51,894 nt of DNA, taken from contig NZ_VJMG01000037.1 in NCBI RefSeq assembly GCF_007004135.1, forward strand, positions 1-51,894, written 5' to 3'. The DNA comes from Affinirhizobium straminoryzae. GTDB taxonomy: Bacteria > Pseudomonadota > Alphaproteobacteria > Rhizobiales > Rhizobiaceae. Position 1 is the first letter of the stretch. Every line of letters begins with the position of its first letter. Position numbers and translations under genes: made by a program. A model generated the notes under the pieces. The model did no database searches. It saw only the letters and a program-made list of their open reading frames with translations, and had not been told where the DNA came from. This document shows, one piece after another, positions 45,405 through 51,894 of this stretch.

Positions 45405-46985
45405 ATGACCCAGACAGCTCATCACGACCGCCTCCTCATCATCGATTTCGGCTCCCAGGTGACGCAGCTCATCGCGCGTCGTCTGCGCGAATTGAACGTC
45501 TATTGCGAAATCCACCCCTACCAGAACGTCACGGATGCCTTCCTCGCCGCATTCAGGCCGAAGGCCGTGATCTTCTCCGGCGGACCGGATTCGGTGACGC
45601 GCGAAGGCTCTCCCCGTCCGCCGCAGTCTGTCTATTCCTTGGGTATTCCAGTGCTCGGCATCTGCTACGGCCAGCAGGTGATGATGCAGGATCTCGGCGG
45701 TCAGGTGGAAGGCGGCAAGATTTCCGGTGGCGGCGGCACGGCGGAATTCGGCCGCGCCTATGTGACGCCGGCGGACCGGACCGATCCTTTCCTGTCCGGC
45801 TGGTTCGCGGAAGGCCGCGAGCAGGTCTGGATGAGCCATGGCGACCATGTCAGCCGCATCGCGCCGGGCTTCGAGGTCTACGGCACCTCGCCGAATGCGC
45901 CGTTTGCGATCACCGCCGATCCGAAGCGGCATTTCTACGCGGTGCAGTTCCACCCGGAAGTGCACCATACGCCGAACGGCAGGACGCTCTACGAAAACTT
46001 CGTGCGACTGGCCGGCTTCAAGGGCGACTGGACCATGGGCGCCTACCGTGCCGAGGCGATCGCCAAGATCCGCGCCCAGGTCGGCGACAAGAAGGTGATC
46101 TGCGGCCTCTCCGGCGGTGTCGACAGCTCGGTGGCTGCGGTCCTCATCCATGAGGCGATCGGCGAACAGCTGACCTGCGTCTTCGTGGACCACGGGTTGC
46201 TGCGCCAGGGTGAGGCCGAAGAGGTCGTCACCATGTTCCGCGACCATTACAACATCCCGCTGATCCATGCGGACGAGCAGGACCTGTTCCTGGGCGAGCT
46301 GGAAGGCGTGACCGACCCCGAAGTCAAGCGCAAAACGATCGGCAGGCTCTTCATCGACGTGTTCCAGAAGCACGCCAACACGATCGACGGCGCCGAATTT
46401 CTGGCGCAGGGCACGCTCTATCCGGACGTGATCGAAAGCGTCTCCTTCTCGGGCGGCCCCTCCGTCACCATCAAGAGCCATCACAATGTCGGCGGCCTGC
46501 CGGAAAAGATGGGCCTGAAGCTGGTCGAACCCTTGCGCGAACTGTTCAAGGACGAGGTGCGCGCGCTGGGTCGCGAACTCGGCCTGCCGGACAAGTTCAT
46601 CGGCCGTCACCCCTTCCCCGGCCCCGGCCTTGCCATCCGCTGCCCCGGCGAGATCACCCGCGCCAAGCTGGACATCCTGCGCAAGGCGGATGCGGTCTAT
46701 ATCGACCAGATCCGCAAGCATGGTCTCTATGACGAGATCTGGCAGGCCTTCGTGGCAATCCTTCCCGTGCGCACCGTCGGCGTGATGGGCGATGGCCGCA
46801 CCTACGACTATGCCTGCGCGCTGCGCGCCGTCACCTCCGTCGATGGCATGACTGCGGATTATTATCCCTTCACCCACGAATTCCTCGGCGAAACGGCAAC
46901 CCGCATCATCAACGAGGTCGAAGGCATCAACCGCGTGACCTACGACATCACCTCGAAGCCGCCCGGCACGATCGAGTGGGAATGA
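45405..46985 (+). CDS. guaA: GMP synthase (glutamine-hydrolysing)
   Basis: Two-domain enzyme that converts XMP to GMP using glutamine. The N-terminal amidotransferase has Cys87 (GICYGQQ), His183 and Glu185 (QFHPEVHHT), making the class I triad. The ATP-PPase domain has the P-loop SGGVDSS (236-242), followed by the dimerisation domain ending PPGTIEWE. At 526 residues it is full length. It starts 40 nt after the nucleosidase gene. A 12-bp hairpin follows the stop codon. Confidence 0.98.
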   Translation: MTQTAHHDRLLIIDFGSQVTQLIARRLRELNVYCEIHPYQNVTDAFLAAFRPKAVIFSGGPDSVTREGSPRPPQSVYSLGIPVLGICYGQQVMMQDLGGQVEGGKISGGGGTAEFGRAYVTPADRTDPFLSGWFAEGREQVWMSHGDHVSRIAPGFEVYGTSPNAPFAITADPKRHFYAVQFHPEVHHTPNGRTLYENFVRLAGFKGDWTMGAYRAEAIAKIRAQVGDKKVICGLSGGVDSSVAAVLIHEAIGEQLTCVFVDHGLLRQGEAEEVVTMFRDHYNIPLIHADEQDLFLGELEGVTDPEVKRKTIGRLFIDVFQKHANTIDGAEFLAQGTLYPDVIESVSFSGGPSVTIKSHHNVGGLPEKMGLKLVEPLRELFKDEVRALGRELGLPDKFIGRHPFPGPGLAIRCPGEITRAKLDILRKADAVYIDQIRKHGLYDEIWQAFVAILPVRTVGVMGDGRTYDYACALRAVTSVDGMTADYYPFTHEFLGETATRIINEVEGINRVTYDITSKPPGTIEWE

Positions 46986-46991
46986 TTCTGG

Positions 46992-47023
46992 TTGTGATGG
47001 TAGGCTGATCTCTACCATCACAA
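46992..47023. terminator. Hairpin after guaA
   Basis: TTGTGATGGTAG (46992-47003) and CTACCATCACAA (47012-47023) form a perfect 12-bp stem with an 8-nt loop, 6 nt after the guaA stop. There is no T-tract, so it may need a factor to end transcription or may protect the 3' end. The downstream FkbM gene is read in the same direction. Confidence 0.6.
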
Positions 47024-47104
47024 ACCGCCGTGTGATAGCTTCCAGAAACACTGTCAGGTTGAACGGCGCCGCCGTTTAAGCAATGATGTCTGGGAGGAAC
47101 GTGC

Positions 47105-48043
47105 ATGGCATACCTCGGTGGAAAAACGCTTACACAGTTGACGCTTCTGGCCAAAGGCCTCTCGGCGACACGGCCGAAATCCTTGTTCCAGATGATTTCC
47201 GGAATGGGTGCACCGCTTCCGGATATTTCAGCGGTCACCAATGAGTTTGGTTCGTTTACCGGGCTGCGCAACGATTACCTGTTCCAGTCCATCGGGGAAA
47301 AGGGCATCAACGAGGCGCATTTCCGTGATCTCGCCCGGGTGCTGATCGAACCGGACTGGAATGCCCTCGATCTCGGCGCCAACCTTGGCAGCCACTCCGT
47401 GCTGATGGCAAAGCTTGTGCCCGGCGGCCAGGTCTTTTCGTTCGAACCGCAATCCCTCACATTTTCGCTGTTGCAGAACAATCTGTTGCTGAACGGCTGC
47501 GGCAATGTTCACCCCTATCGCTTCGCCATATCCGACGGCGACCTGCAGGTTCTGACCATGGAAGCCTTCAGCTATGCGGGCGATAGCATCAACAATGGTG
47601 CCTTGCGCGTCAGCGCCCGCCGCTCCGCCGGGGACCTTACCATCAGCAAGCGGCTGGACGACCTGTCACTGCCACCGATCGGTTTCATCAAGATGGACAT
47701 CCAGGGTTCGGAACTGAAAGCCCTGAAGGGCGGCGCAAACCTGATTGCCCGAGACAGGCCCTTCATGTTCATCGAAATCGAGGAGCAGCATCTGCAGTCG
47801 CTGGGCACCAGTTCGAAGGAGCTCATCGAGCACATTCTTGGCTTGGACTACATCCTCTTCCGGATCATGACCCACTACCCTTGCGACCATATCTGCGTGC
47901 CGGCGGAAAAAATCGACGCATTCCTCGCAGCTCTGGGCACGTCCTATTCCTATCCTCTGGAACGGATCGAAGGACGGCGGGTCCTGCTGACATTTGCGCG
48001 TCCGCGGGATCAGAATTACCAGCGCCTTGACGTCATCGGGTAA
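47105..48043 (+). CDS. FkbM family methyltransferase
   Basis: SAM-dependent methyltransferase of 312 residues. The SAM motif is ALDLGANLGSHSVLMAKLV (about residues 87-105), then SFEPQ and FIKMDIQGSELKALKGG, which are the FkbM hallmarks. CTGGGAGGAACG lies directly upstream of the ATG. Members often methylate sugars on polysaccharides or secondary metabolites. No glycan or antibiotic cluster is visible here, so the acceptor is unknown. Confidence 0.9.
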   Translation: MAYLGGKTLTQLTLLAKGLSATRPKSLFQMISGMGAPLPDISAVTNEFGSFTGLRNDYLFQSIGEKGINEAHFRDLARVLIEPDWNALDLGANLGSHSVLMAKLVPGGQVFSFEPQSLTFSLLQNNLLLNGCGNVHPYRFAISDGDLQVLTMEAFSYAGDSINNGALRVSARRSAGDLTISKRLDDLSLPPIGFIKMDIQGSELKALKGGANLIARDRPFMFIEIEEQHLQSLGTSSKELIEHILGLDYILFRIMTHYPCDHICVPAEKIDAFLAALGTSYSYPLERIEGRRVLLTFARPRDQNYQRLDVIG

Positions 48044-48062
48044 GCCGCAAGCCGACCGTGCC

Positions 48063-48084
48063 CCTGCCTTCATCCGGAGGCAGG
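48063..48084. terminator. Weak hairpin between converging FkbM and acylphosphatase-like genes
   Basis: CCTGCCT (48063-48069) pairs with AGGCAGG (48078-48084) over an 8-nt loop, in the 70-bp gap between two converging stop codons. No T-tract is present. A weak candidate only. Confidence 0.35.
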
Positions 48085-48113
48085 ACGATGCTTCCGTGGA
48101 TCAACGCAAGCTG

Positions 48114-48359
48114 TCAGCCATGTTTGACAGAGCGCTCGATCGCGTCAACCCAGACATCGATAGGCCCCAGCAGGCAGCCGATTTCCATGGCGTCGATCAG
48201 TTCTTCCGGACCGGTGAGTTCGAGGATCAGACGCGTGGCATCGGCCTGACAGACGGTCTGCTCAAGGCCGAGCTTACGGGCATGACGCTCGACCCAGGGC
48301 AACAGGGCAGCACTGTCCAGCGCGCCGTCAATGACCATCCGTTCGCAACGTTGCGTCAT
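48114..48359 (-). CDS. Acylphosphatase-like protein lacking catalytic residues
   Basis: Small protein of 81 residues. The pattern LPWVERHARKLGL, then a beta-strand and LELTGPEELIDAMEIG, then LLGPIDVWVDAIE matches the beta-alpha-beta-beta-alpha-beta acylphosphatase fold. The signature GxVQGVGFR is absent (MVIDGALDSAALLPW instead), so the catalytic Arg is missing, and no Asn equivalent is clear. It may be a binding-only or structural derivative. The ATG at 48357-48359 has GGAG upstream; the longer frame to 48452 does not. Downstream of a LysR gene in the same direction. Confidence 0.6.
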   Translation of the reverse strand: MTQRCERMVIDGALDSAALLPWVERHARKLGLEQTVCQADATRLILELTGPEELIDAMEIGCLLGPIDVWVDAIERSVKHG

Positions 48360-48468
48360 GCCTGCTCCGATAGAAGTAAGGTCGCCCGACACGTTGGTCC
48401 GGCGACGGGTCCCGTCACACGAAAGGGAAACCGGACATCCGCGACCTTGCACGTGGCAAGACAGCGGG

Positions 48469-49446
48469 TCAACCCGTTGCCCGCATCGGTTCCGAACCGG
48501 GTGCCAGTCCGTAAAGCGGCATTGCCGAGAGAAGCCCTCTTACCCATTTTTGCGCCAGGGAATGATCCGTACGCTCGTGCCAGGCCATCGTCAGCTGACT
48601 GCGCGGATAGGGAAAGGGGCATTTGATCACGCTGAGCGGCAGCAGACCGGCATGGTGGGTGGCAAAACCATATCCCGCCGTCAGCACGAGGTCGGTGCCC
48701 GGCAGAAGATGAGGCGCCATCAGATAGTCGCAGAGCACGATCCGCTGGTCACGGGCCGTGCGCTGGAGGCCTGCCGCAGTTTCCAGAACACTCGGCAGCC
48801 AGGCCGAGCCACCGGGCGCCATCAAATGACGCGCCCCGGACAGATCCTCAAGGCTGGGCGAGCTGTGCGCAAACCGATGATTGCGGTCCACAAGCCAGAC
48901 CACCTCCTCTTCCGCGAGAATGGTTCGCTTCAGCCCCACCGGCATCTGCAGCCAGTGACCGATCGCCACATCAACCGCACCATTGGCCATCGCCCCCTCG
49001 AGATCGAAATCTGCGGGCAATCGTTGCAGCACGAACCGTGCGGCCGGCGCCTGCAATGAGGCCTGCCGCAACACAGTCCCGAGCAGGCCGGGGGACACCG
49101 TATCGGCAACTCCGATCGTCATGGTCTGGTCGAGGGTCTGTGGCTCGAACTCCTCCGGCCGCAGGATCAGTTCGTTGAGTTCGGACAGAACATGCTGCGC
49201 CGTGCGATAAAGGGCCTGCGCATGATCTGTCGGCACCATGCGACCACCACTGCGCACCAGAAGCTCATCCCGGAAAATGTCACGCAACTGCTTGAGGATC
49301 AGACTCGTCGCAGGCTGGGAGAGGTTCAGTCTGCGTGCGGCATTGGTGACATTGCCCTCCTCGATCAGTGTACACAAGACCCTCAGATTGAACGCCGTCA
49401 GCGGATTATCCAGTACGCGCAACCTCTCGCCCCCTTGTGGTCGCAT
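48469..49446 (-). CDS. LysR-family transcriptional regulator
   Basis: DNA-binding regulator of 325 residues from ATG 49446. The N-terminal helix-turn-helix reads NLRVLCTLIEEGNVTNAARR then LNLSQPATSLILKQLRDIF, and the effector domain follows (TMTIGVADTVSPGLL...). The organisation is like NodD/SyrM-type and PcaQ-type LysR proteins. The frame continues upstream to 49650 through AT-rich DNA, which is not coding-like. The ATG has no strong ribosome-binding site. Its target genes are not evident; the neighbouring acylphosphatase-like gene is downstream in the same direction. Confidence 0.9.
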   Translation of the reverse strand: MRPQGGERLRVLDNPLTAFNLRVLCTLIEEGNVTNAARRLNLSQPATSLILKQLRDIFRDELLVRSGGRMVPTDHAQALYRTAQHVLSELNELILRPEEFEPQTLDQTMTIGVADTVSPGLLGTVLRQASLQAPAARFVLQRLPADFDLEGAMANGAVDVAIGHWLQMPVGLKRTILAEEEVVWLVDRNHRFAHSSPSLEDLSGARHLMAPGGSAWLPSVLETAAGLQRTARDQRIVLCDYLMAPHLLPGTDLVLTAGYGFATHHAGLLPLSVIKCPFPYPRSQLTMAWHERTDHSLAQKWVRGLLSAMPLYGLAPGSEPMRATG

Positions 49447-49813
49447 GTCATGCAAGTCCAATGATGGAAACCCGCTGAAATTGCAGCTGATCGCCAGACC
49501 GAACGATCCGCCCGGAAGCTCCGGACAACCATCCGCACCCACAACGCCATCAACGCATAGAATTAATACATAAATGAAAAATGTCGATATTTTTTGATAA
49601 AATTTGAATACTTTTTGCAAATCAAATTGCGAAAATAAGATGAAAATCAATTATATTATATAAGTTATTTAAAATATAAAAATAATAAATTGTCACATTC
49701 AAATTTCACACAGCGAAAAATAAAATAATCCATCTCAATAATTCATCTTACCAGCCCAAAGAAAAACAACAATTCAAAATACAAATTATAACACACTACC
49801 GCTCTCTCGACAT
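49447..49813. other. 367-bp gene-free region with very AT-rich core
   Basis: From about 49555 to 49810 the DNA is strongly AT-rich (only 8 G or C in 49621-49680) in an otherwise GC-rich window. It has many A/T tracts (ATTATATTATATAA and similar) and no gene-like frame. It lies upstream of the LysR gene and directly after a truncated transporter gene. It could be a xenogeneic-silencer target, a recombination junction or a strong promoter region. Confidence 0.7.
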
Positions 49814-50419
49814 CTATGAACTATTCCAGCAAGATGAGCTGGCGTTCTCCACGAGGGCGCGAAACGCAGTTTGATTACCTGATATCGCCACCGATGCTGG
49901 TCGGCGTGAAAAAATCTCAAAAGTCGCCGTCATCGCAAAAATGAACAATCTGGGATCACCCACTGCCAGCGTGGTCGAGTTCGGATCGATTGGCCCGGCA
50001 CCGAAGAGGTCGTCGCTCAGATGCCCGCCGATCTCAAAATCAAGGCCGAAACCGCCATCCCCATACGTCATCCGCGGCTGACCTTTGACATAATCATTGA
50101 AGGCAACACCGGCGTCGAGAAAAATGCGCAATCGAGGGGAGAAGGGCAGTGCCAATGCCTGCTGCCTACTGGCGTTCCCCGCCTCGGGGGCGTCGCGGAG
50201 TTGACCGGTCCAATAGAGACCACTGTCACTCGAGATTGACGACATCTCATAGGCCGGTAGCCTATTGGATCCGCCCAGGCACCAGAGTTCACCTGACGAC
50301 AGCCGCTTGTCCGGCATATACTGTCCATCGGACCGCGCCAGCAGACTGAAGCCATTGCCGAGGGACTGGGAGAGGCCGAGCAGCCTCCCCTGTACTGCAT
50401 GCCGCGAGACAGGTGGCAT
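49814..50419 (-). pseudogene. C-terminal fragment of TpsB/ShlB/FhaC-type outer-membrane transporter
   Basis: A 201-residue frame resembling the C-terminal beta-barrel of two-partner-secretion transporters: LLARSDGQYMPDKRLSSGELWCLGG, with the barrel motif region GGSNRLPAYEMSSISSD and SPRLRIFLDAG following. Signal peptide, POTRA domains and the first part of the barrel are absent. The fragment follows the ialB stop by 21 bases and is in the same frame. The sequence after FIFAMTATFEIF, where such proteins normally end on Phe, looks like an unrelated tail. I call it a remnant; a longer original gene was probably broken by ialB insertion or deletion. Confidence 0.65.
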
Positions 50420-50440
50420 AGTGACGACCCGCTCGTGGGA

Positions 50441-51148
50441 TCAGCCCTTCGGCTGCTGCGTTGCCATGCGCGTATTTTCCTTGACCATCTCGTCATAGGC
50501 CTTGGAGAAGCCCGCAGCCGAAAAGCCGATGCCCACCTTTTGGCCGGTGCGCGAAACGATGACAACGCGACCACCATCCTTGGAGCCCTGCAGCGCCTTG
50601 ATGAAGGCGTCATCGGTCGTTCCCTCGACAAAGCAGCCCTGGACGGAGCAACGGTTGACGCCAGCGGTGCTCTGGTAGCTGCCCACTTCGACGGAAACGC
50701 CGGGGGTCAGCAGGAAGTCCAGCGGCAGCACATACTGGATGACATTGCTCTTGGCCTTCGGATCGAAGGCAATGCTCATCACCAGGATGTTGCGGTCTGT
50801 ATCCTTCTGGGCGATCCGCTGCTTGATCTGGCAGTTCACGTTGTTGATGGCCGGGTCATAGCACTCCAGCAGCCAGTCGCCATGCTGCTGCACGGTGACC
50901 TTCGGACCGCTCTGCACCGTGCCCGGCGCTGCCCCGTCCTTGCCCTTCTGGGCCGCATCGGCGGGCTGGGAGGGCGTGGAGGTCGGCGCAGCCGCCTGGG
51001 ATGCCGCGGCGGGTGCCGCAGTATCGGCTGCCTTCGGTTTATCACCCGTGCCGGCAGCATGCGCCATCAACGGTATGGCAACACCCAGCGTCACGGAGAC
51101 AGCAAAGGCAGTGCTCAGGGACTTCAAACGGAATGCATTCGTGGACAC
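50441..51148 (-). CDS. Invasion-associated locus B (IalB) family protein
   Basis: Exported protein of about 235 residues. The start is taken as GTG 51146-51148, five bases after GAGG, giving a signal peptide (MSTNAFRLKSLSTAFAVSVT, cut near MAHA). ATG 51178 is an alternative. A Pro/Ala-rich linker follows, then the IalB domain: GDWLLECYDPAINNVNCQIKQ, LPLDFLLTPGVSVEVG and CSVQGCFVE with paired cysteines. IalB in Bartonella aids erythrocyte invasion, but the family is common in rhizobia, where the role is unclear. It lies between an exoprotein C-terminus and a TpsB remnant. Confidence 0.88.
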   Translation of the reverse strand: MSTNAFRLKSLSTAFAVSVTLGVAIPLMAHAAGTGDKPKAADTAAPAAASQAAAPTSTPSQPADAAQKGKDGAAPGTVQSGPKVTVQQHGDWLLECYDPAINNVNCQIKQRIAQKDTDRNILVMSIAFDPKAKSNVIQYVLPLDFLLTPGVSVEVGSYQSTAGVNRCSVQGCFVEGTTDDAFIKALQGSKDGGRVVIVSRTGQKVGIGFSAAGFSKAYDEMVKENTRMATQQPKG

Positions 51149-51254
51149 GACATCCTCACTTCTTGGAATCAACTTCATGTTGGCTGTGGCACAAAGGCCA
51201 TTTCTGTGAAAGGGCAAGGTTCGGCTTCCGTGACCATCGCCCCTCCCTTGATCG

Positions 51255-51894
51255 TCAGTTCTGGAGGCCCAGAACAATTGTCCCGCCGTCGATGCGGTCG
51301 ACAGCAATGGCGTTGCTGCCATACATCCAGTTCACGACAGCCTGCTGATCATTGCGCAGGGCAAGTAGAGCTGCCATGTAAAGGCTTGAATCCGGCACTT
51401 CCGGAACGAACGGACTGGTTGTGCCGGAATTGCGCATGCCGGTTTCGAGCATGCTGCGATTGCCATCCCCACCATCATCAATCGTATTGCCGGCCGTCGC
51501 AATGATGCGCAGCGGCGACGGGTTTTGCGAGCGGACCTTGCGCAGCGTGACGTTACGCGCGCCATGAATGCGCACCCTGCCAAGCCCGCCGTCAATCCAT
51601 CCCCCCATCATCTGCGTCACACTTCCATCAAGGCTGTCAATGATGACATCCCCGATGCCGGCTGCCGTGATATCCGATGCTGCGCCAATCGAGATATCAT
51701 GCTGCGCCAGAATGTTGATGTTGCCGTCAGCCGTATCGAGATCATCCTCAAGGACAATGTTGCCAGTTCGGCTGAAGATGCCGAGATCGCCCGCGCCACC
51801 CGTCTTCACCTGGCCAAGCGTGGCATCCGTACCAGCCGACAGCGTCACGCTGCCCGTGCCGCCGTCGATCAGCGAGCCAGAGGCCTGCGTCAGG
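51255..51894 (-). CDS. C-terminus of filamentous-haemagglutinin-like exoprotein (TpsA-type), partial
   Basis: The open frame runs off the right edge; only the last 213 residues are seen. They are rich in Gly, Asp, Ser and Thr with beta-helix-type strands. A 91-residue period is visible between SLIDGGTGSVTLSAG and GWIDGGLGRVRIHGA. This fits a large surface exoprotein exported by two-partner secretion, for which the broken TpsB gene downstream would be the expected partner. The stop is TGA at 51255-51257, 107 bp before ialB. N-terminal secretion domain not in the window. Confidence 0.75.
   Translation of the reverse strand, partial: LTQASGSLIDGGTGSVTLSAGTDATLGQVKTGGAGDLGIFSRTGNIVLEDDLDTADGNINILAQHDISIGAASDITAAGIGDVIIDSLDGSVTQMMGGWIDGGLGRVRIHGARNVTLRKVRSQNPSPLRIIATAGNTIDDGGDGNRSMLETGMRNSGTTSPFVPEVPDSSLYMAALLALRNDQQAVVNWMYGSNAIAVDRIDGGTIVLGLQN

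Noticed and set aside
44865..47051. A 728-residue minus-strand frame opposite mtnN and guaA
   Set aside because: It is antisense to strongly supported enzymes and lacks any recognisable domain.
48360..48468. A possible small gene between the acylphosphatase-like and LysR genes
   Set aside because: Only short shadow frames without a ribosome-binding site were found.
51255..51894. The beta-repeat frame as an autotransporter with its own barrel
   Set aside because: The C-terminus ends in IVLGLQN without a barrel or terminal Phe/Trp strand, so a TpsA-type exoprotein fits better.

Overview
The window is a chromosomal segment of a Rhizobiaceae alphaproteobacterium (Agrobacterium/Rhizobium lineage). 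The evidence is high GC, housekeeping proteins of rhizobial type (RpsT, MutM, UbiE/UbiB, CoaBC, DnaN, PyrF, GuaA), a PmtA-type phosphatidylethanolamine N-methyltransferase, ugp glycerol-3-phosphate uptake genes behind a Pho box, and an alphaproteobacterial-type SOS box (GAAC-N7-GAAC). I see no rRNA, tRNA, CRISPR array, insertion sequence or prophage.

Layout. 0-5.3 kb: rpsT and mutM run leftward, diverging from ubiE, ubiB and coaBC (quinone and coenzyme A synthesis). 5.3-8.3 kb: a two-gene chromate-type transporter, a divergent LysR regulator and a class II glutamine amidotransferase. 8.4-15.7 kb: trehalose synthesis (otsB-otsA), prfC, dut, a lipoprotein, a LysE exporter and cysK; cysK is followed at once by a heptanucleotide tandem repeat. 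15.8-27.2 kb, almost all leftward: a GNAT acetyltransferase, comM with an SOS box, gshB, the ugpBAEC operon with a Pho box, yraN, rsmI and an S9 peptidase. 27.5-32.2 kb, rightward: dnaN, pmtA, a degenerate histidine phosphatase overlapping pyrF, a DUF1330 protein and an NDUFA9-like reductase. 32.4-38.5 kb: a tiny secreted protein, uppP, and a GST-queG-epimerase overlap cluster, then rlpA and rsmB.

38.6-45.4 kb is the most coherent accessory system: imelysin, di-haem oxidoreductase, a second imelysin and a Tat-exported DUF1513 protein, probably one periplasmic metal or redox operon. It is followed by tspO, a hotdog thioesterase and an MTA/SAH nucleosidase, then guaA and an FkbM methyltransferase.

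48.1-51.9 kb looks recently rearranged. It holds an acylphosphatase-like protein without catalytic residues, a LysR regulator, about 250 bp of very AT-rich DNA, the C-terminal piece of a TpsB/FhaC-type outer-membrane transporter, an IalB-family secreted protein, and the C-terminus of a large filamentous-haemagglutinin-like exoprotein that runs off the right edge. The IalB gene lies between the exoprotein and the transporter remnant, in the same frame as the remnant and separated from it by a stop codon plus seven codons. This and the imelysin operon are the parts most worth following up.
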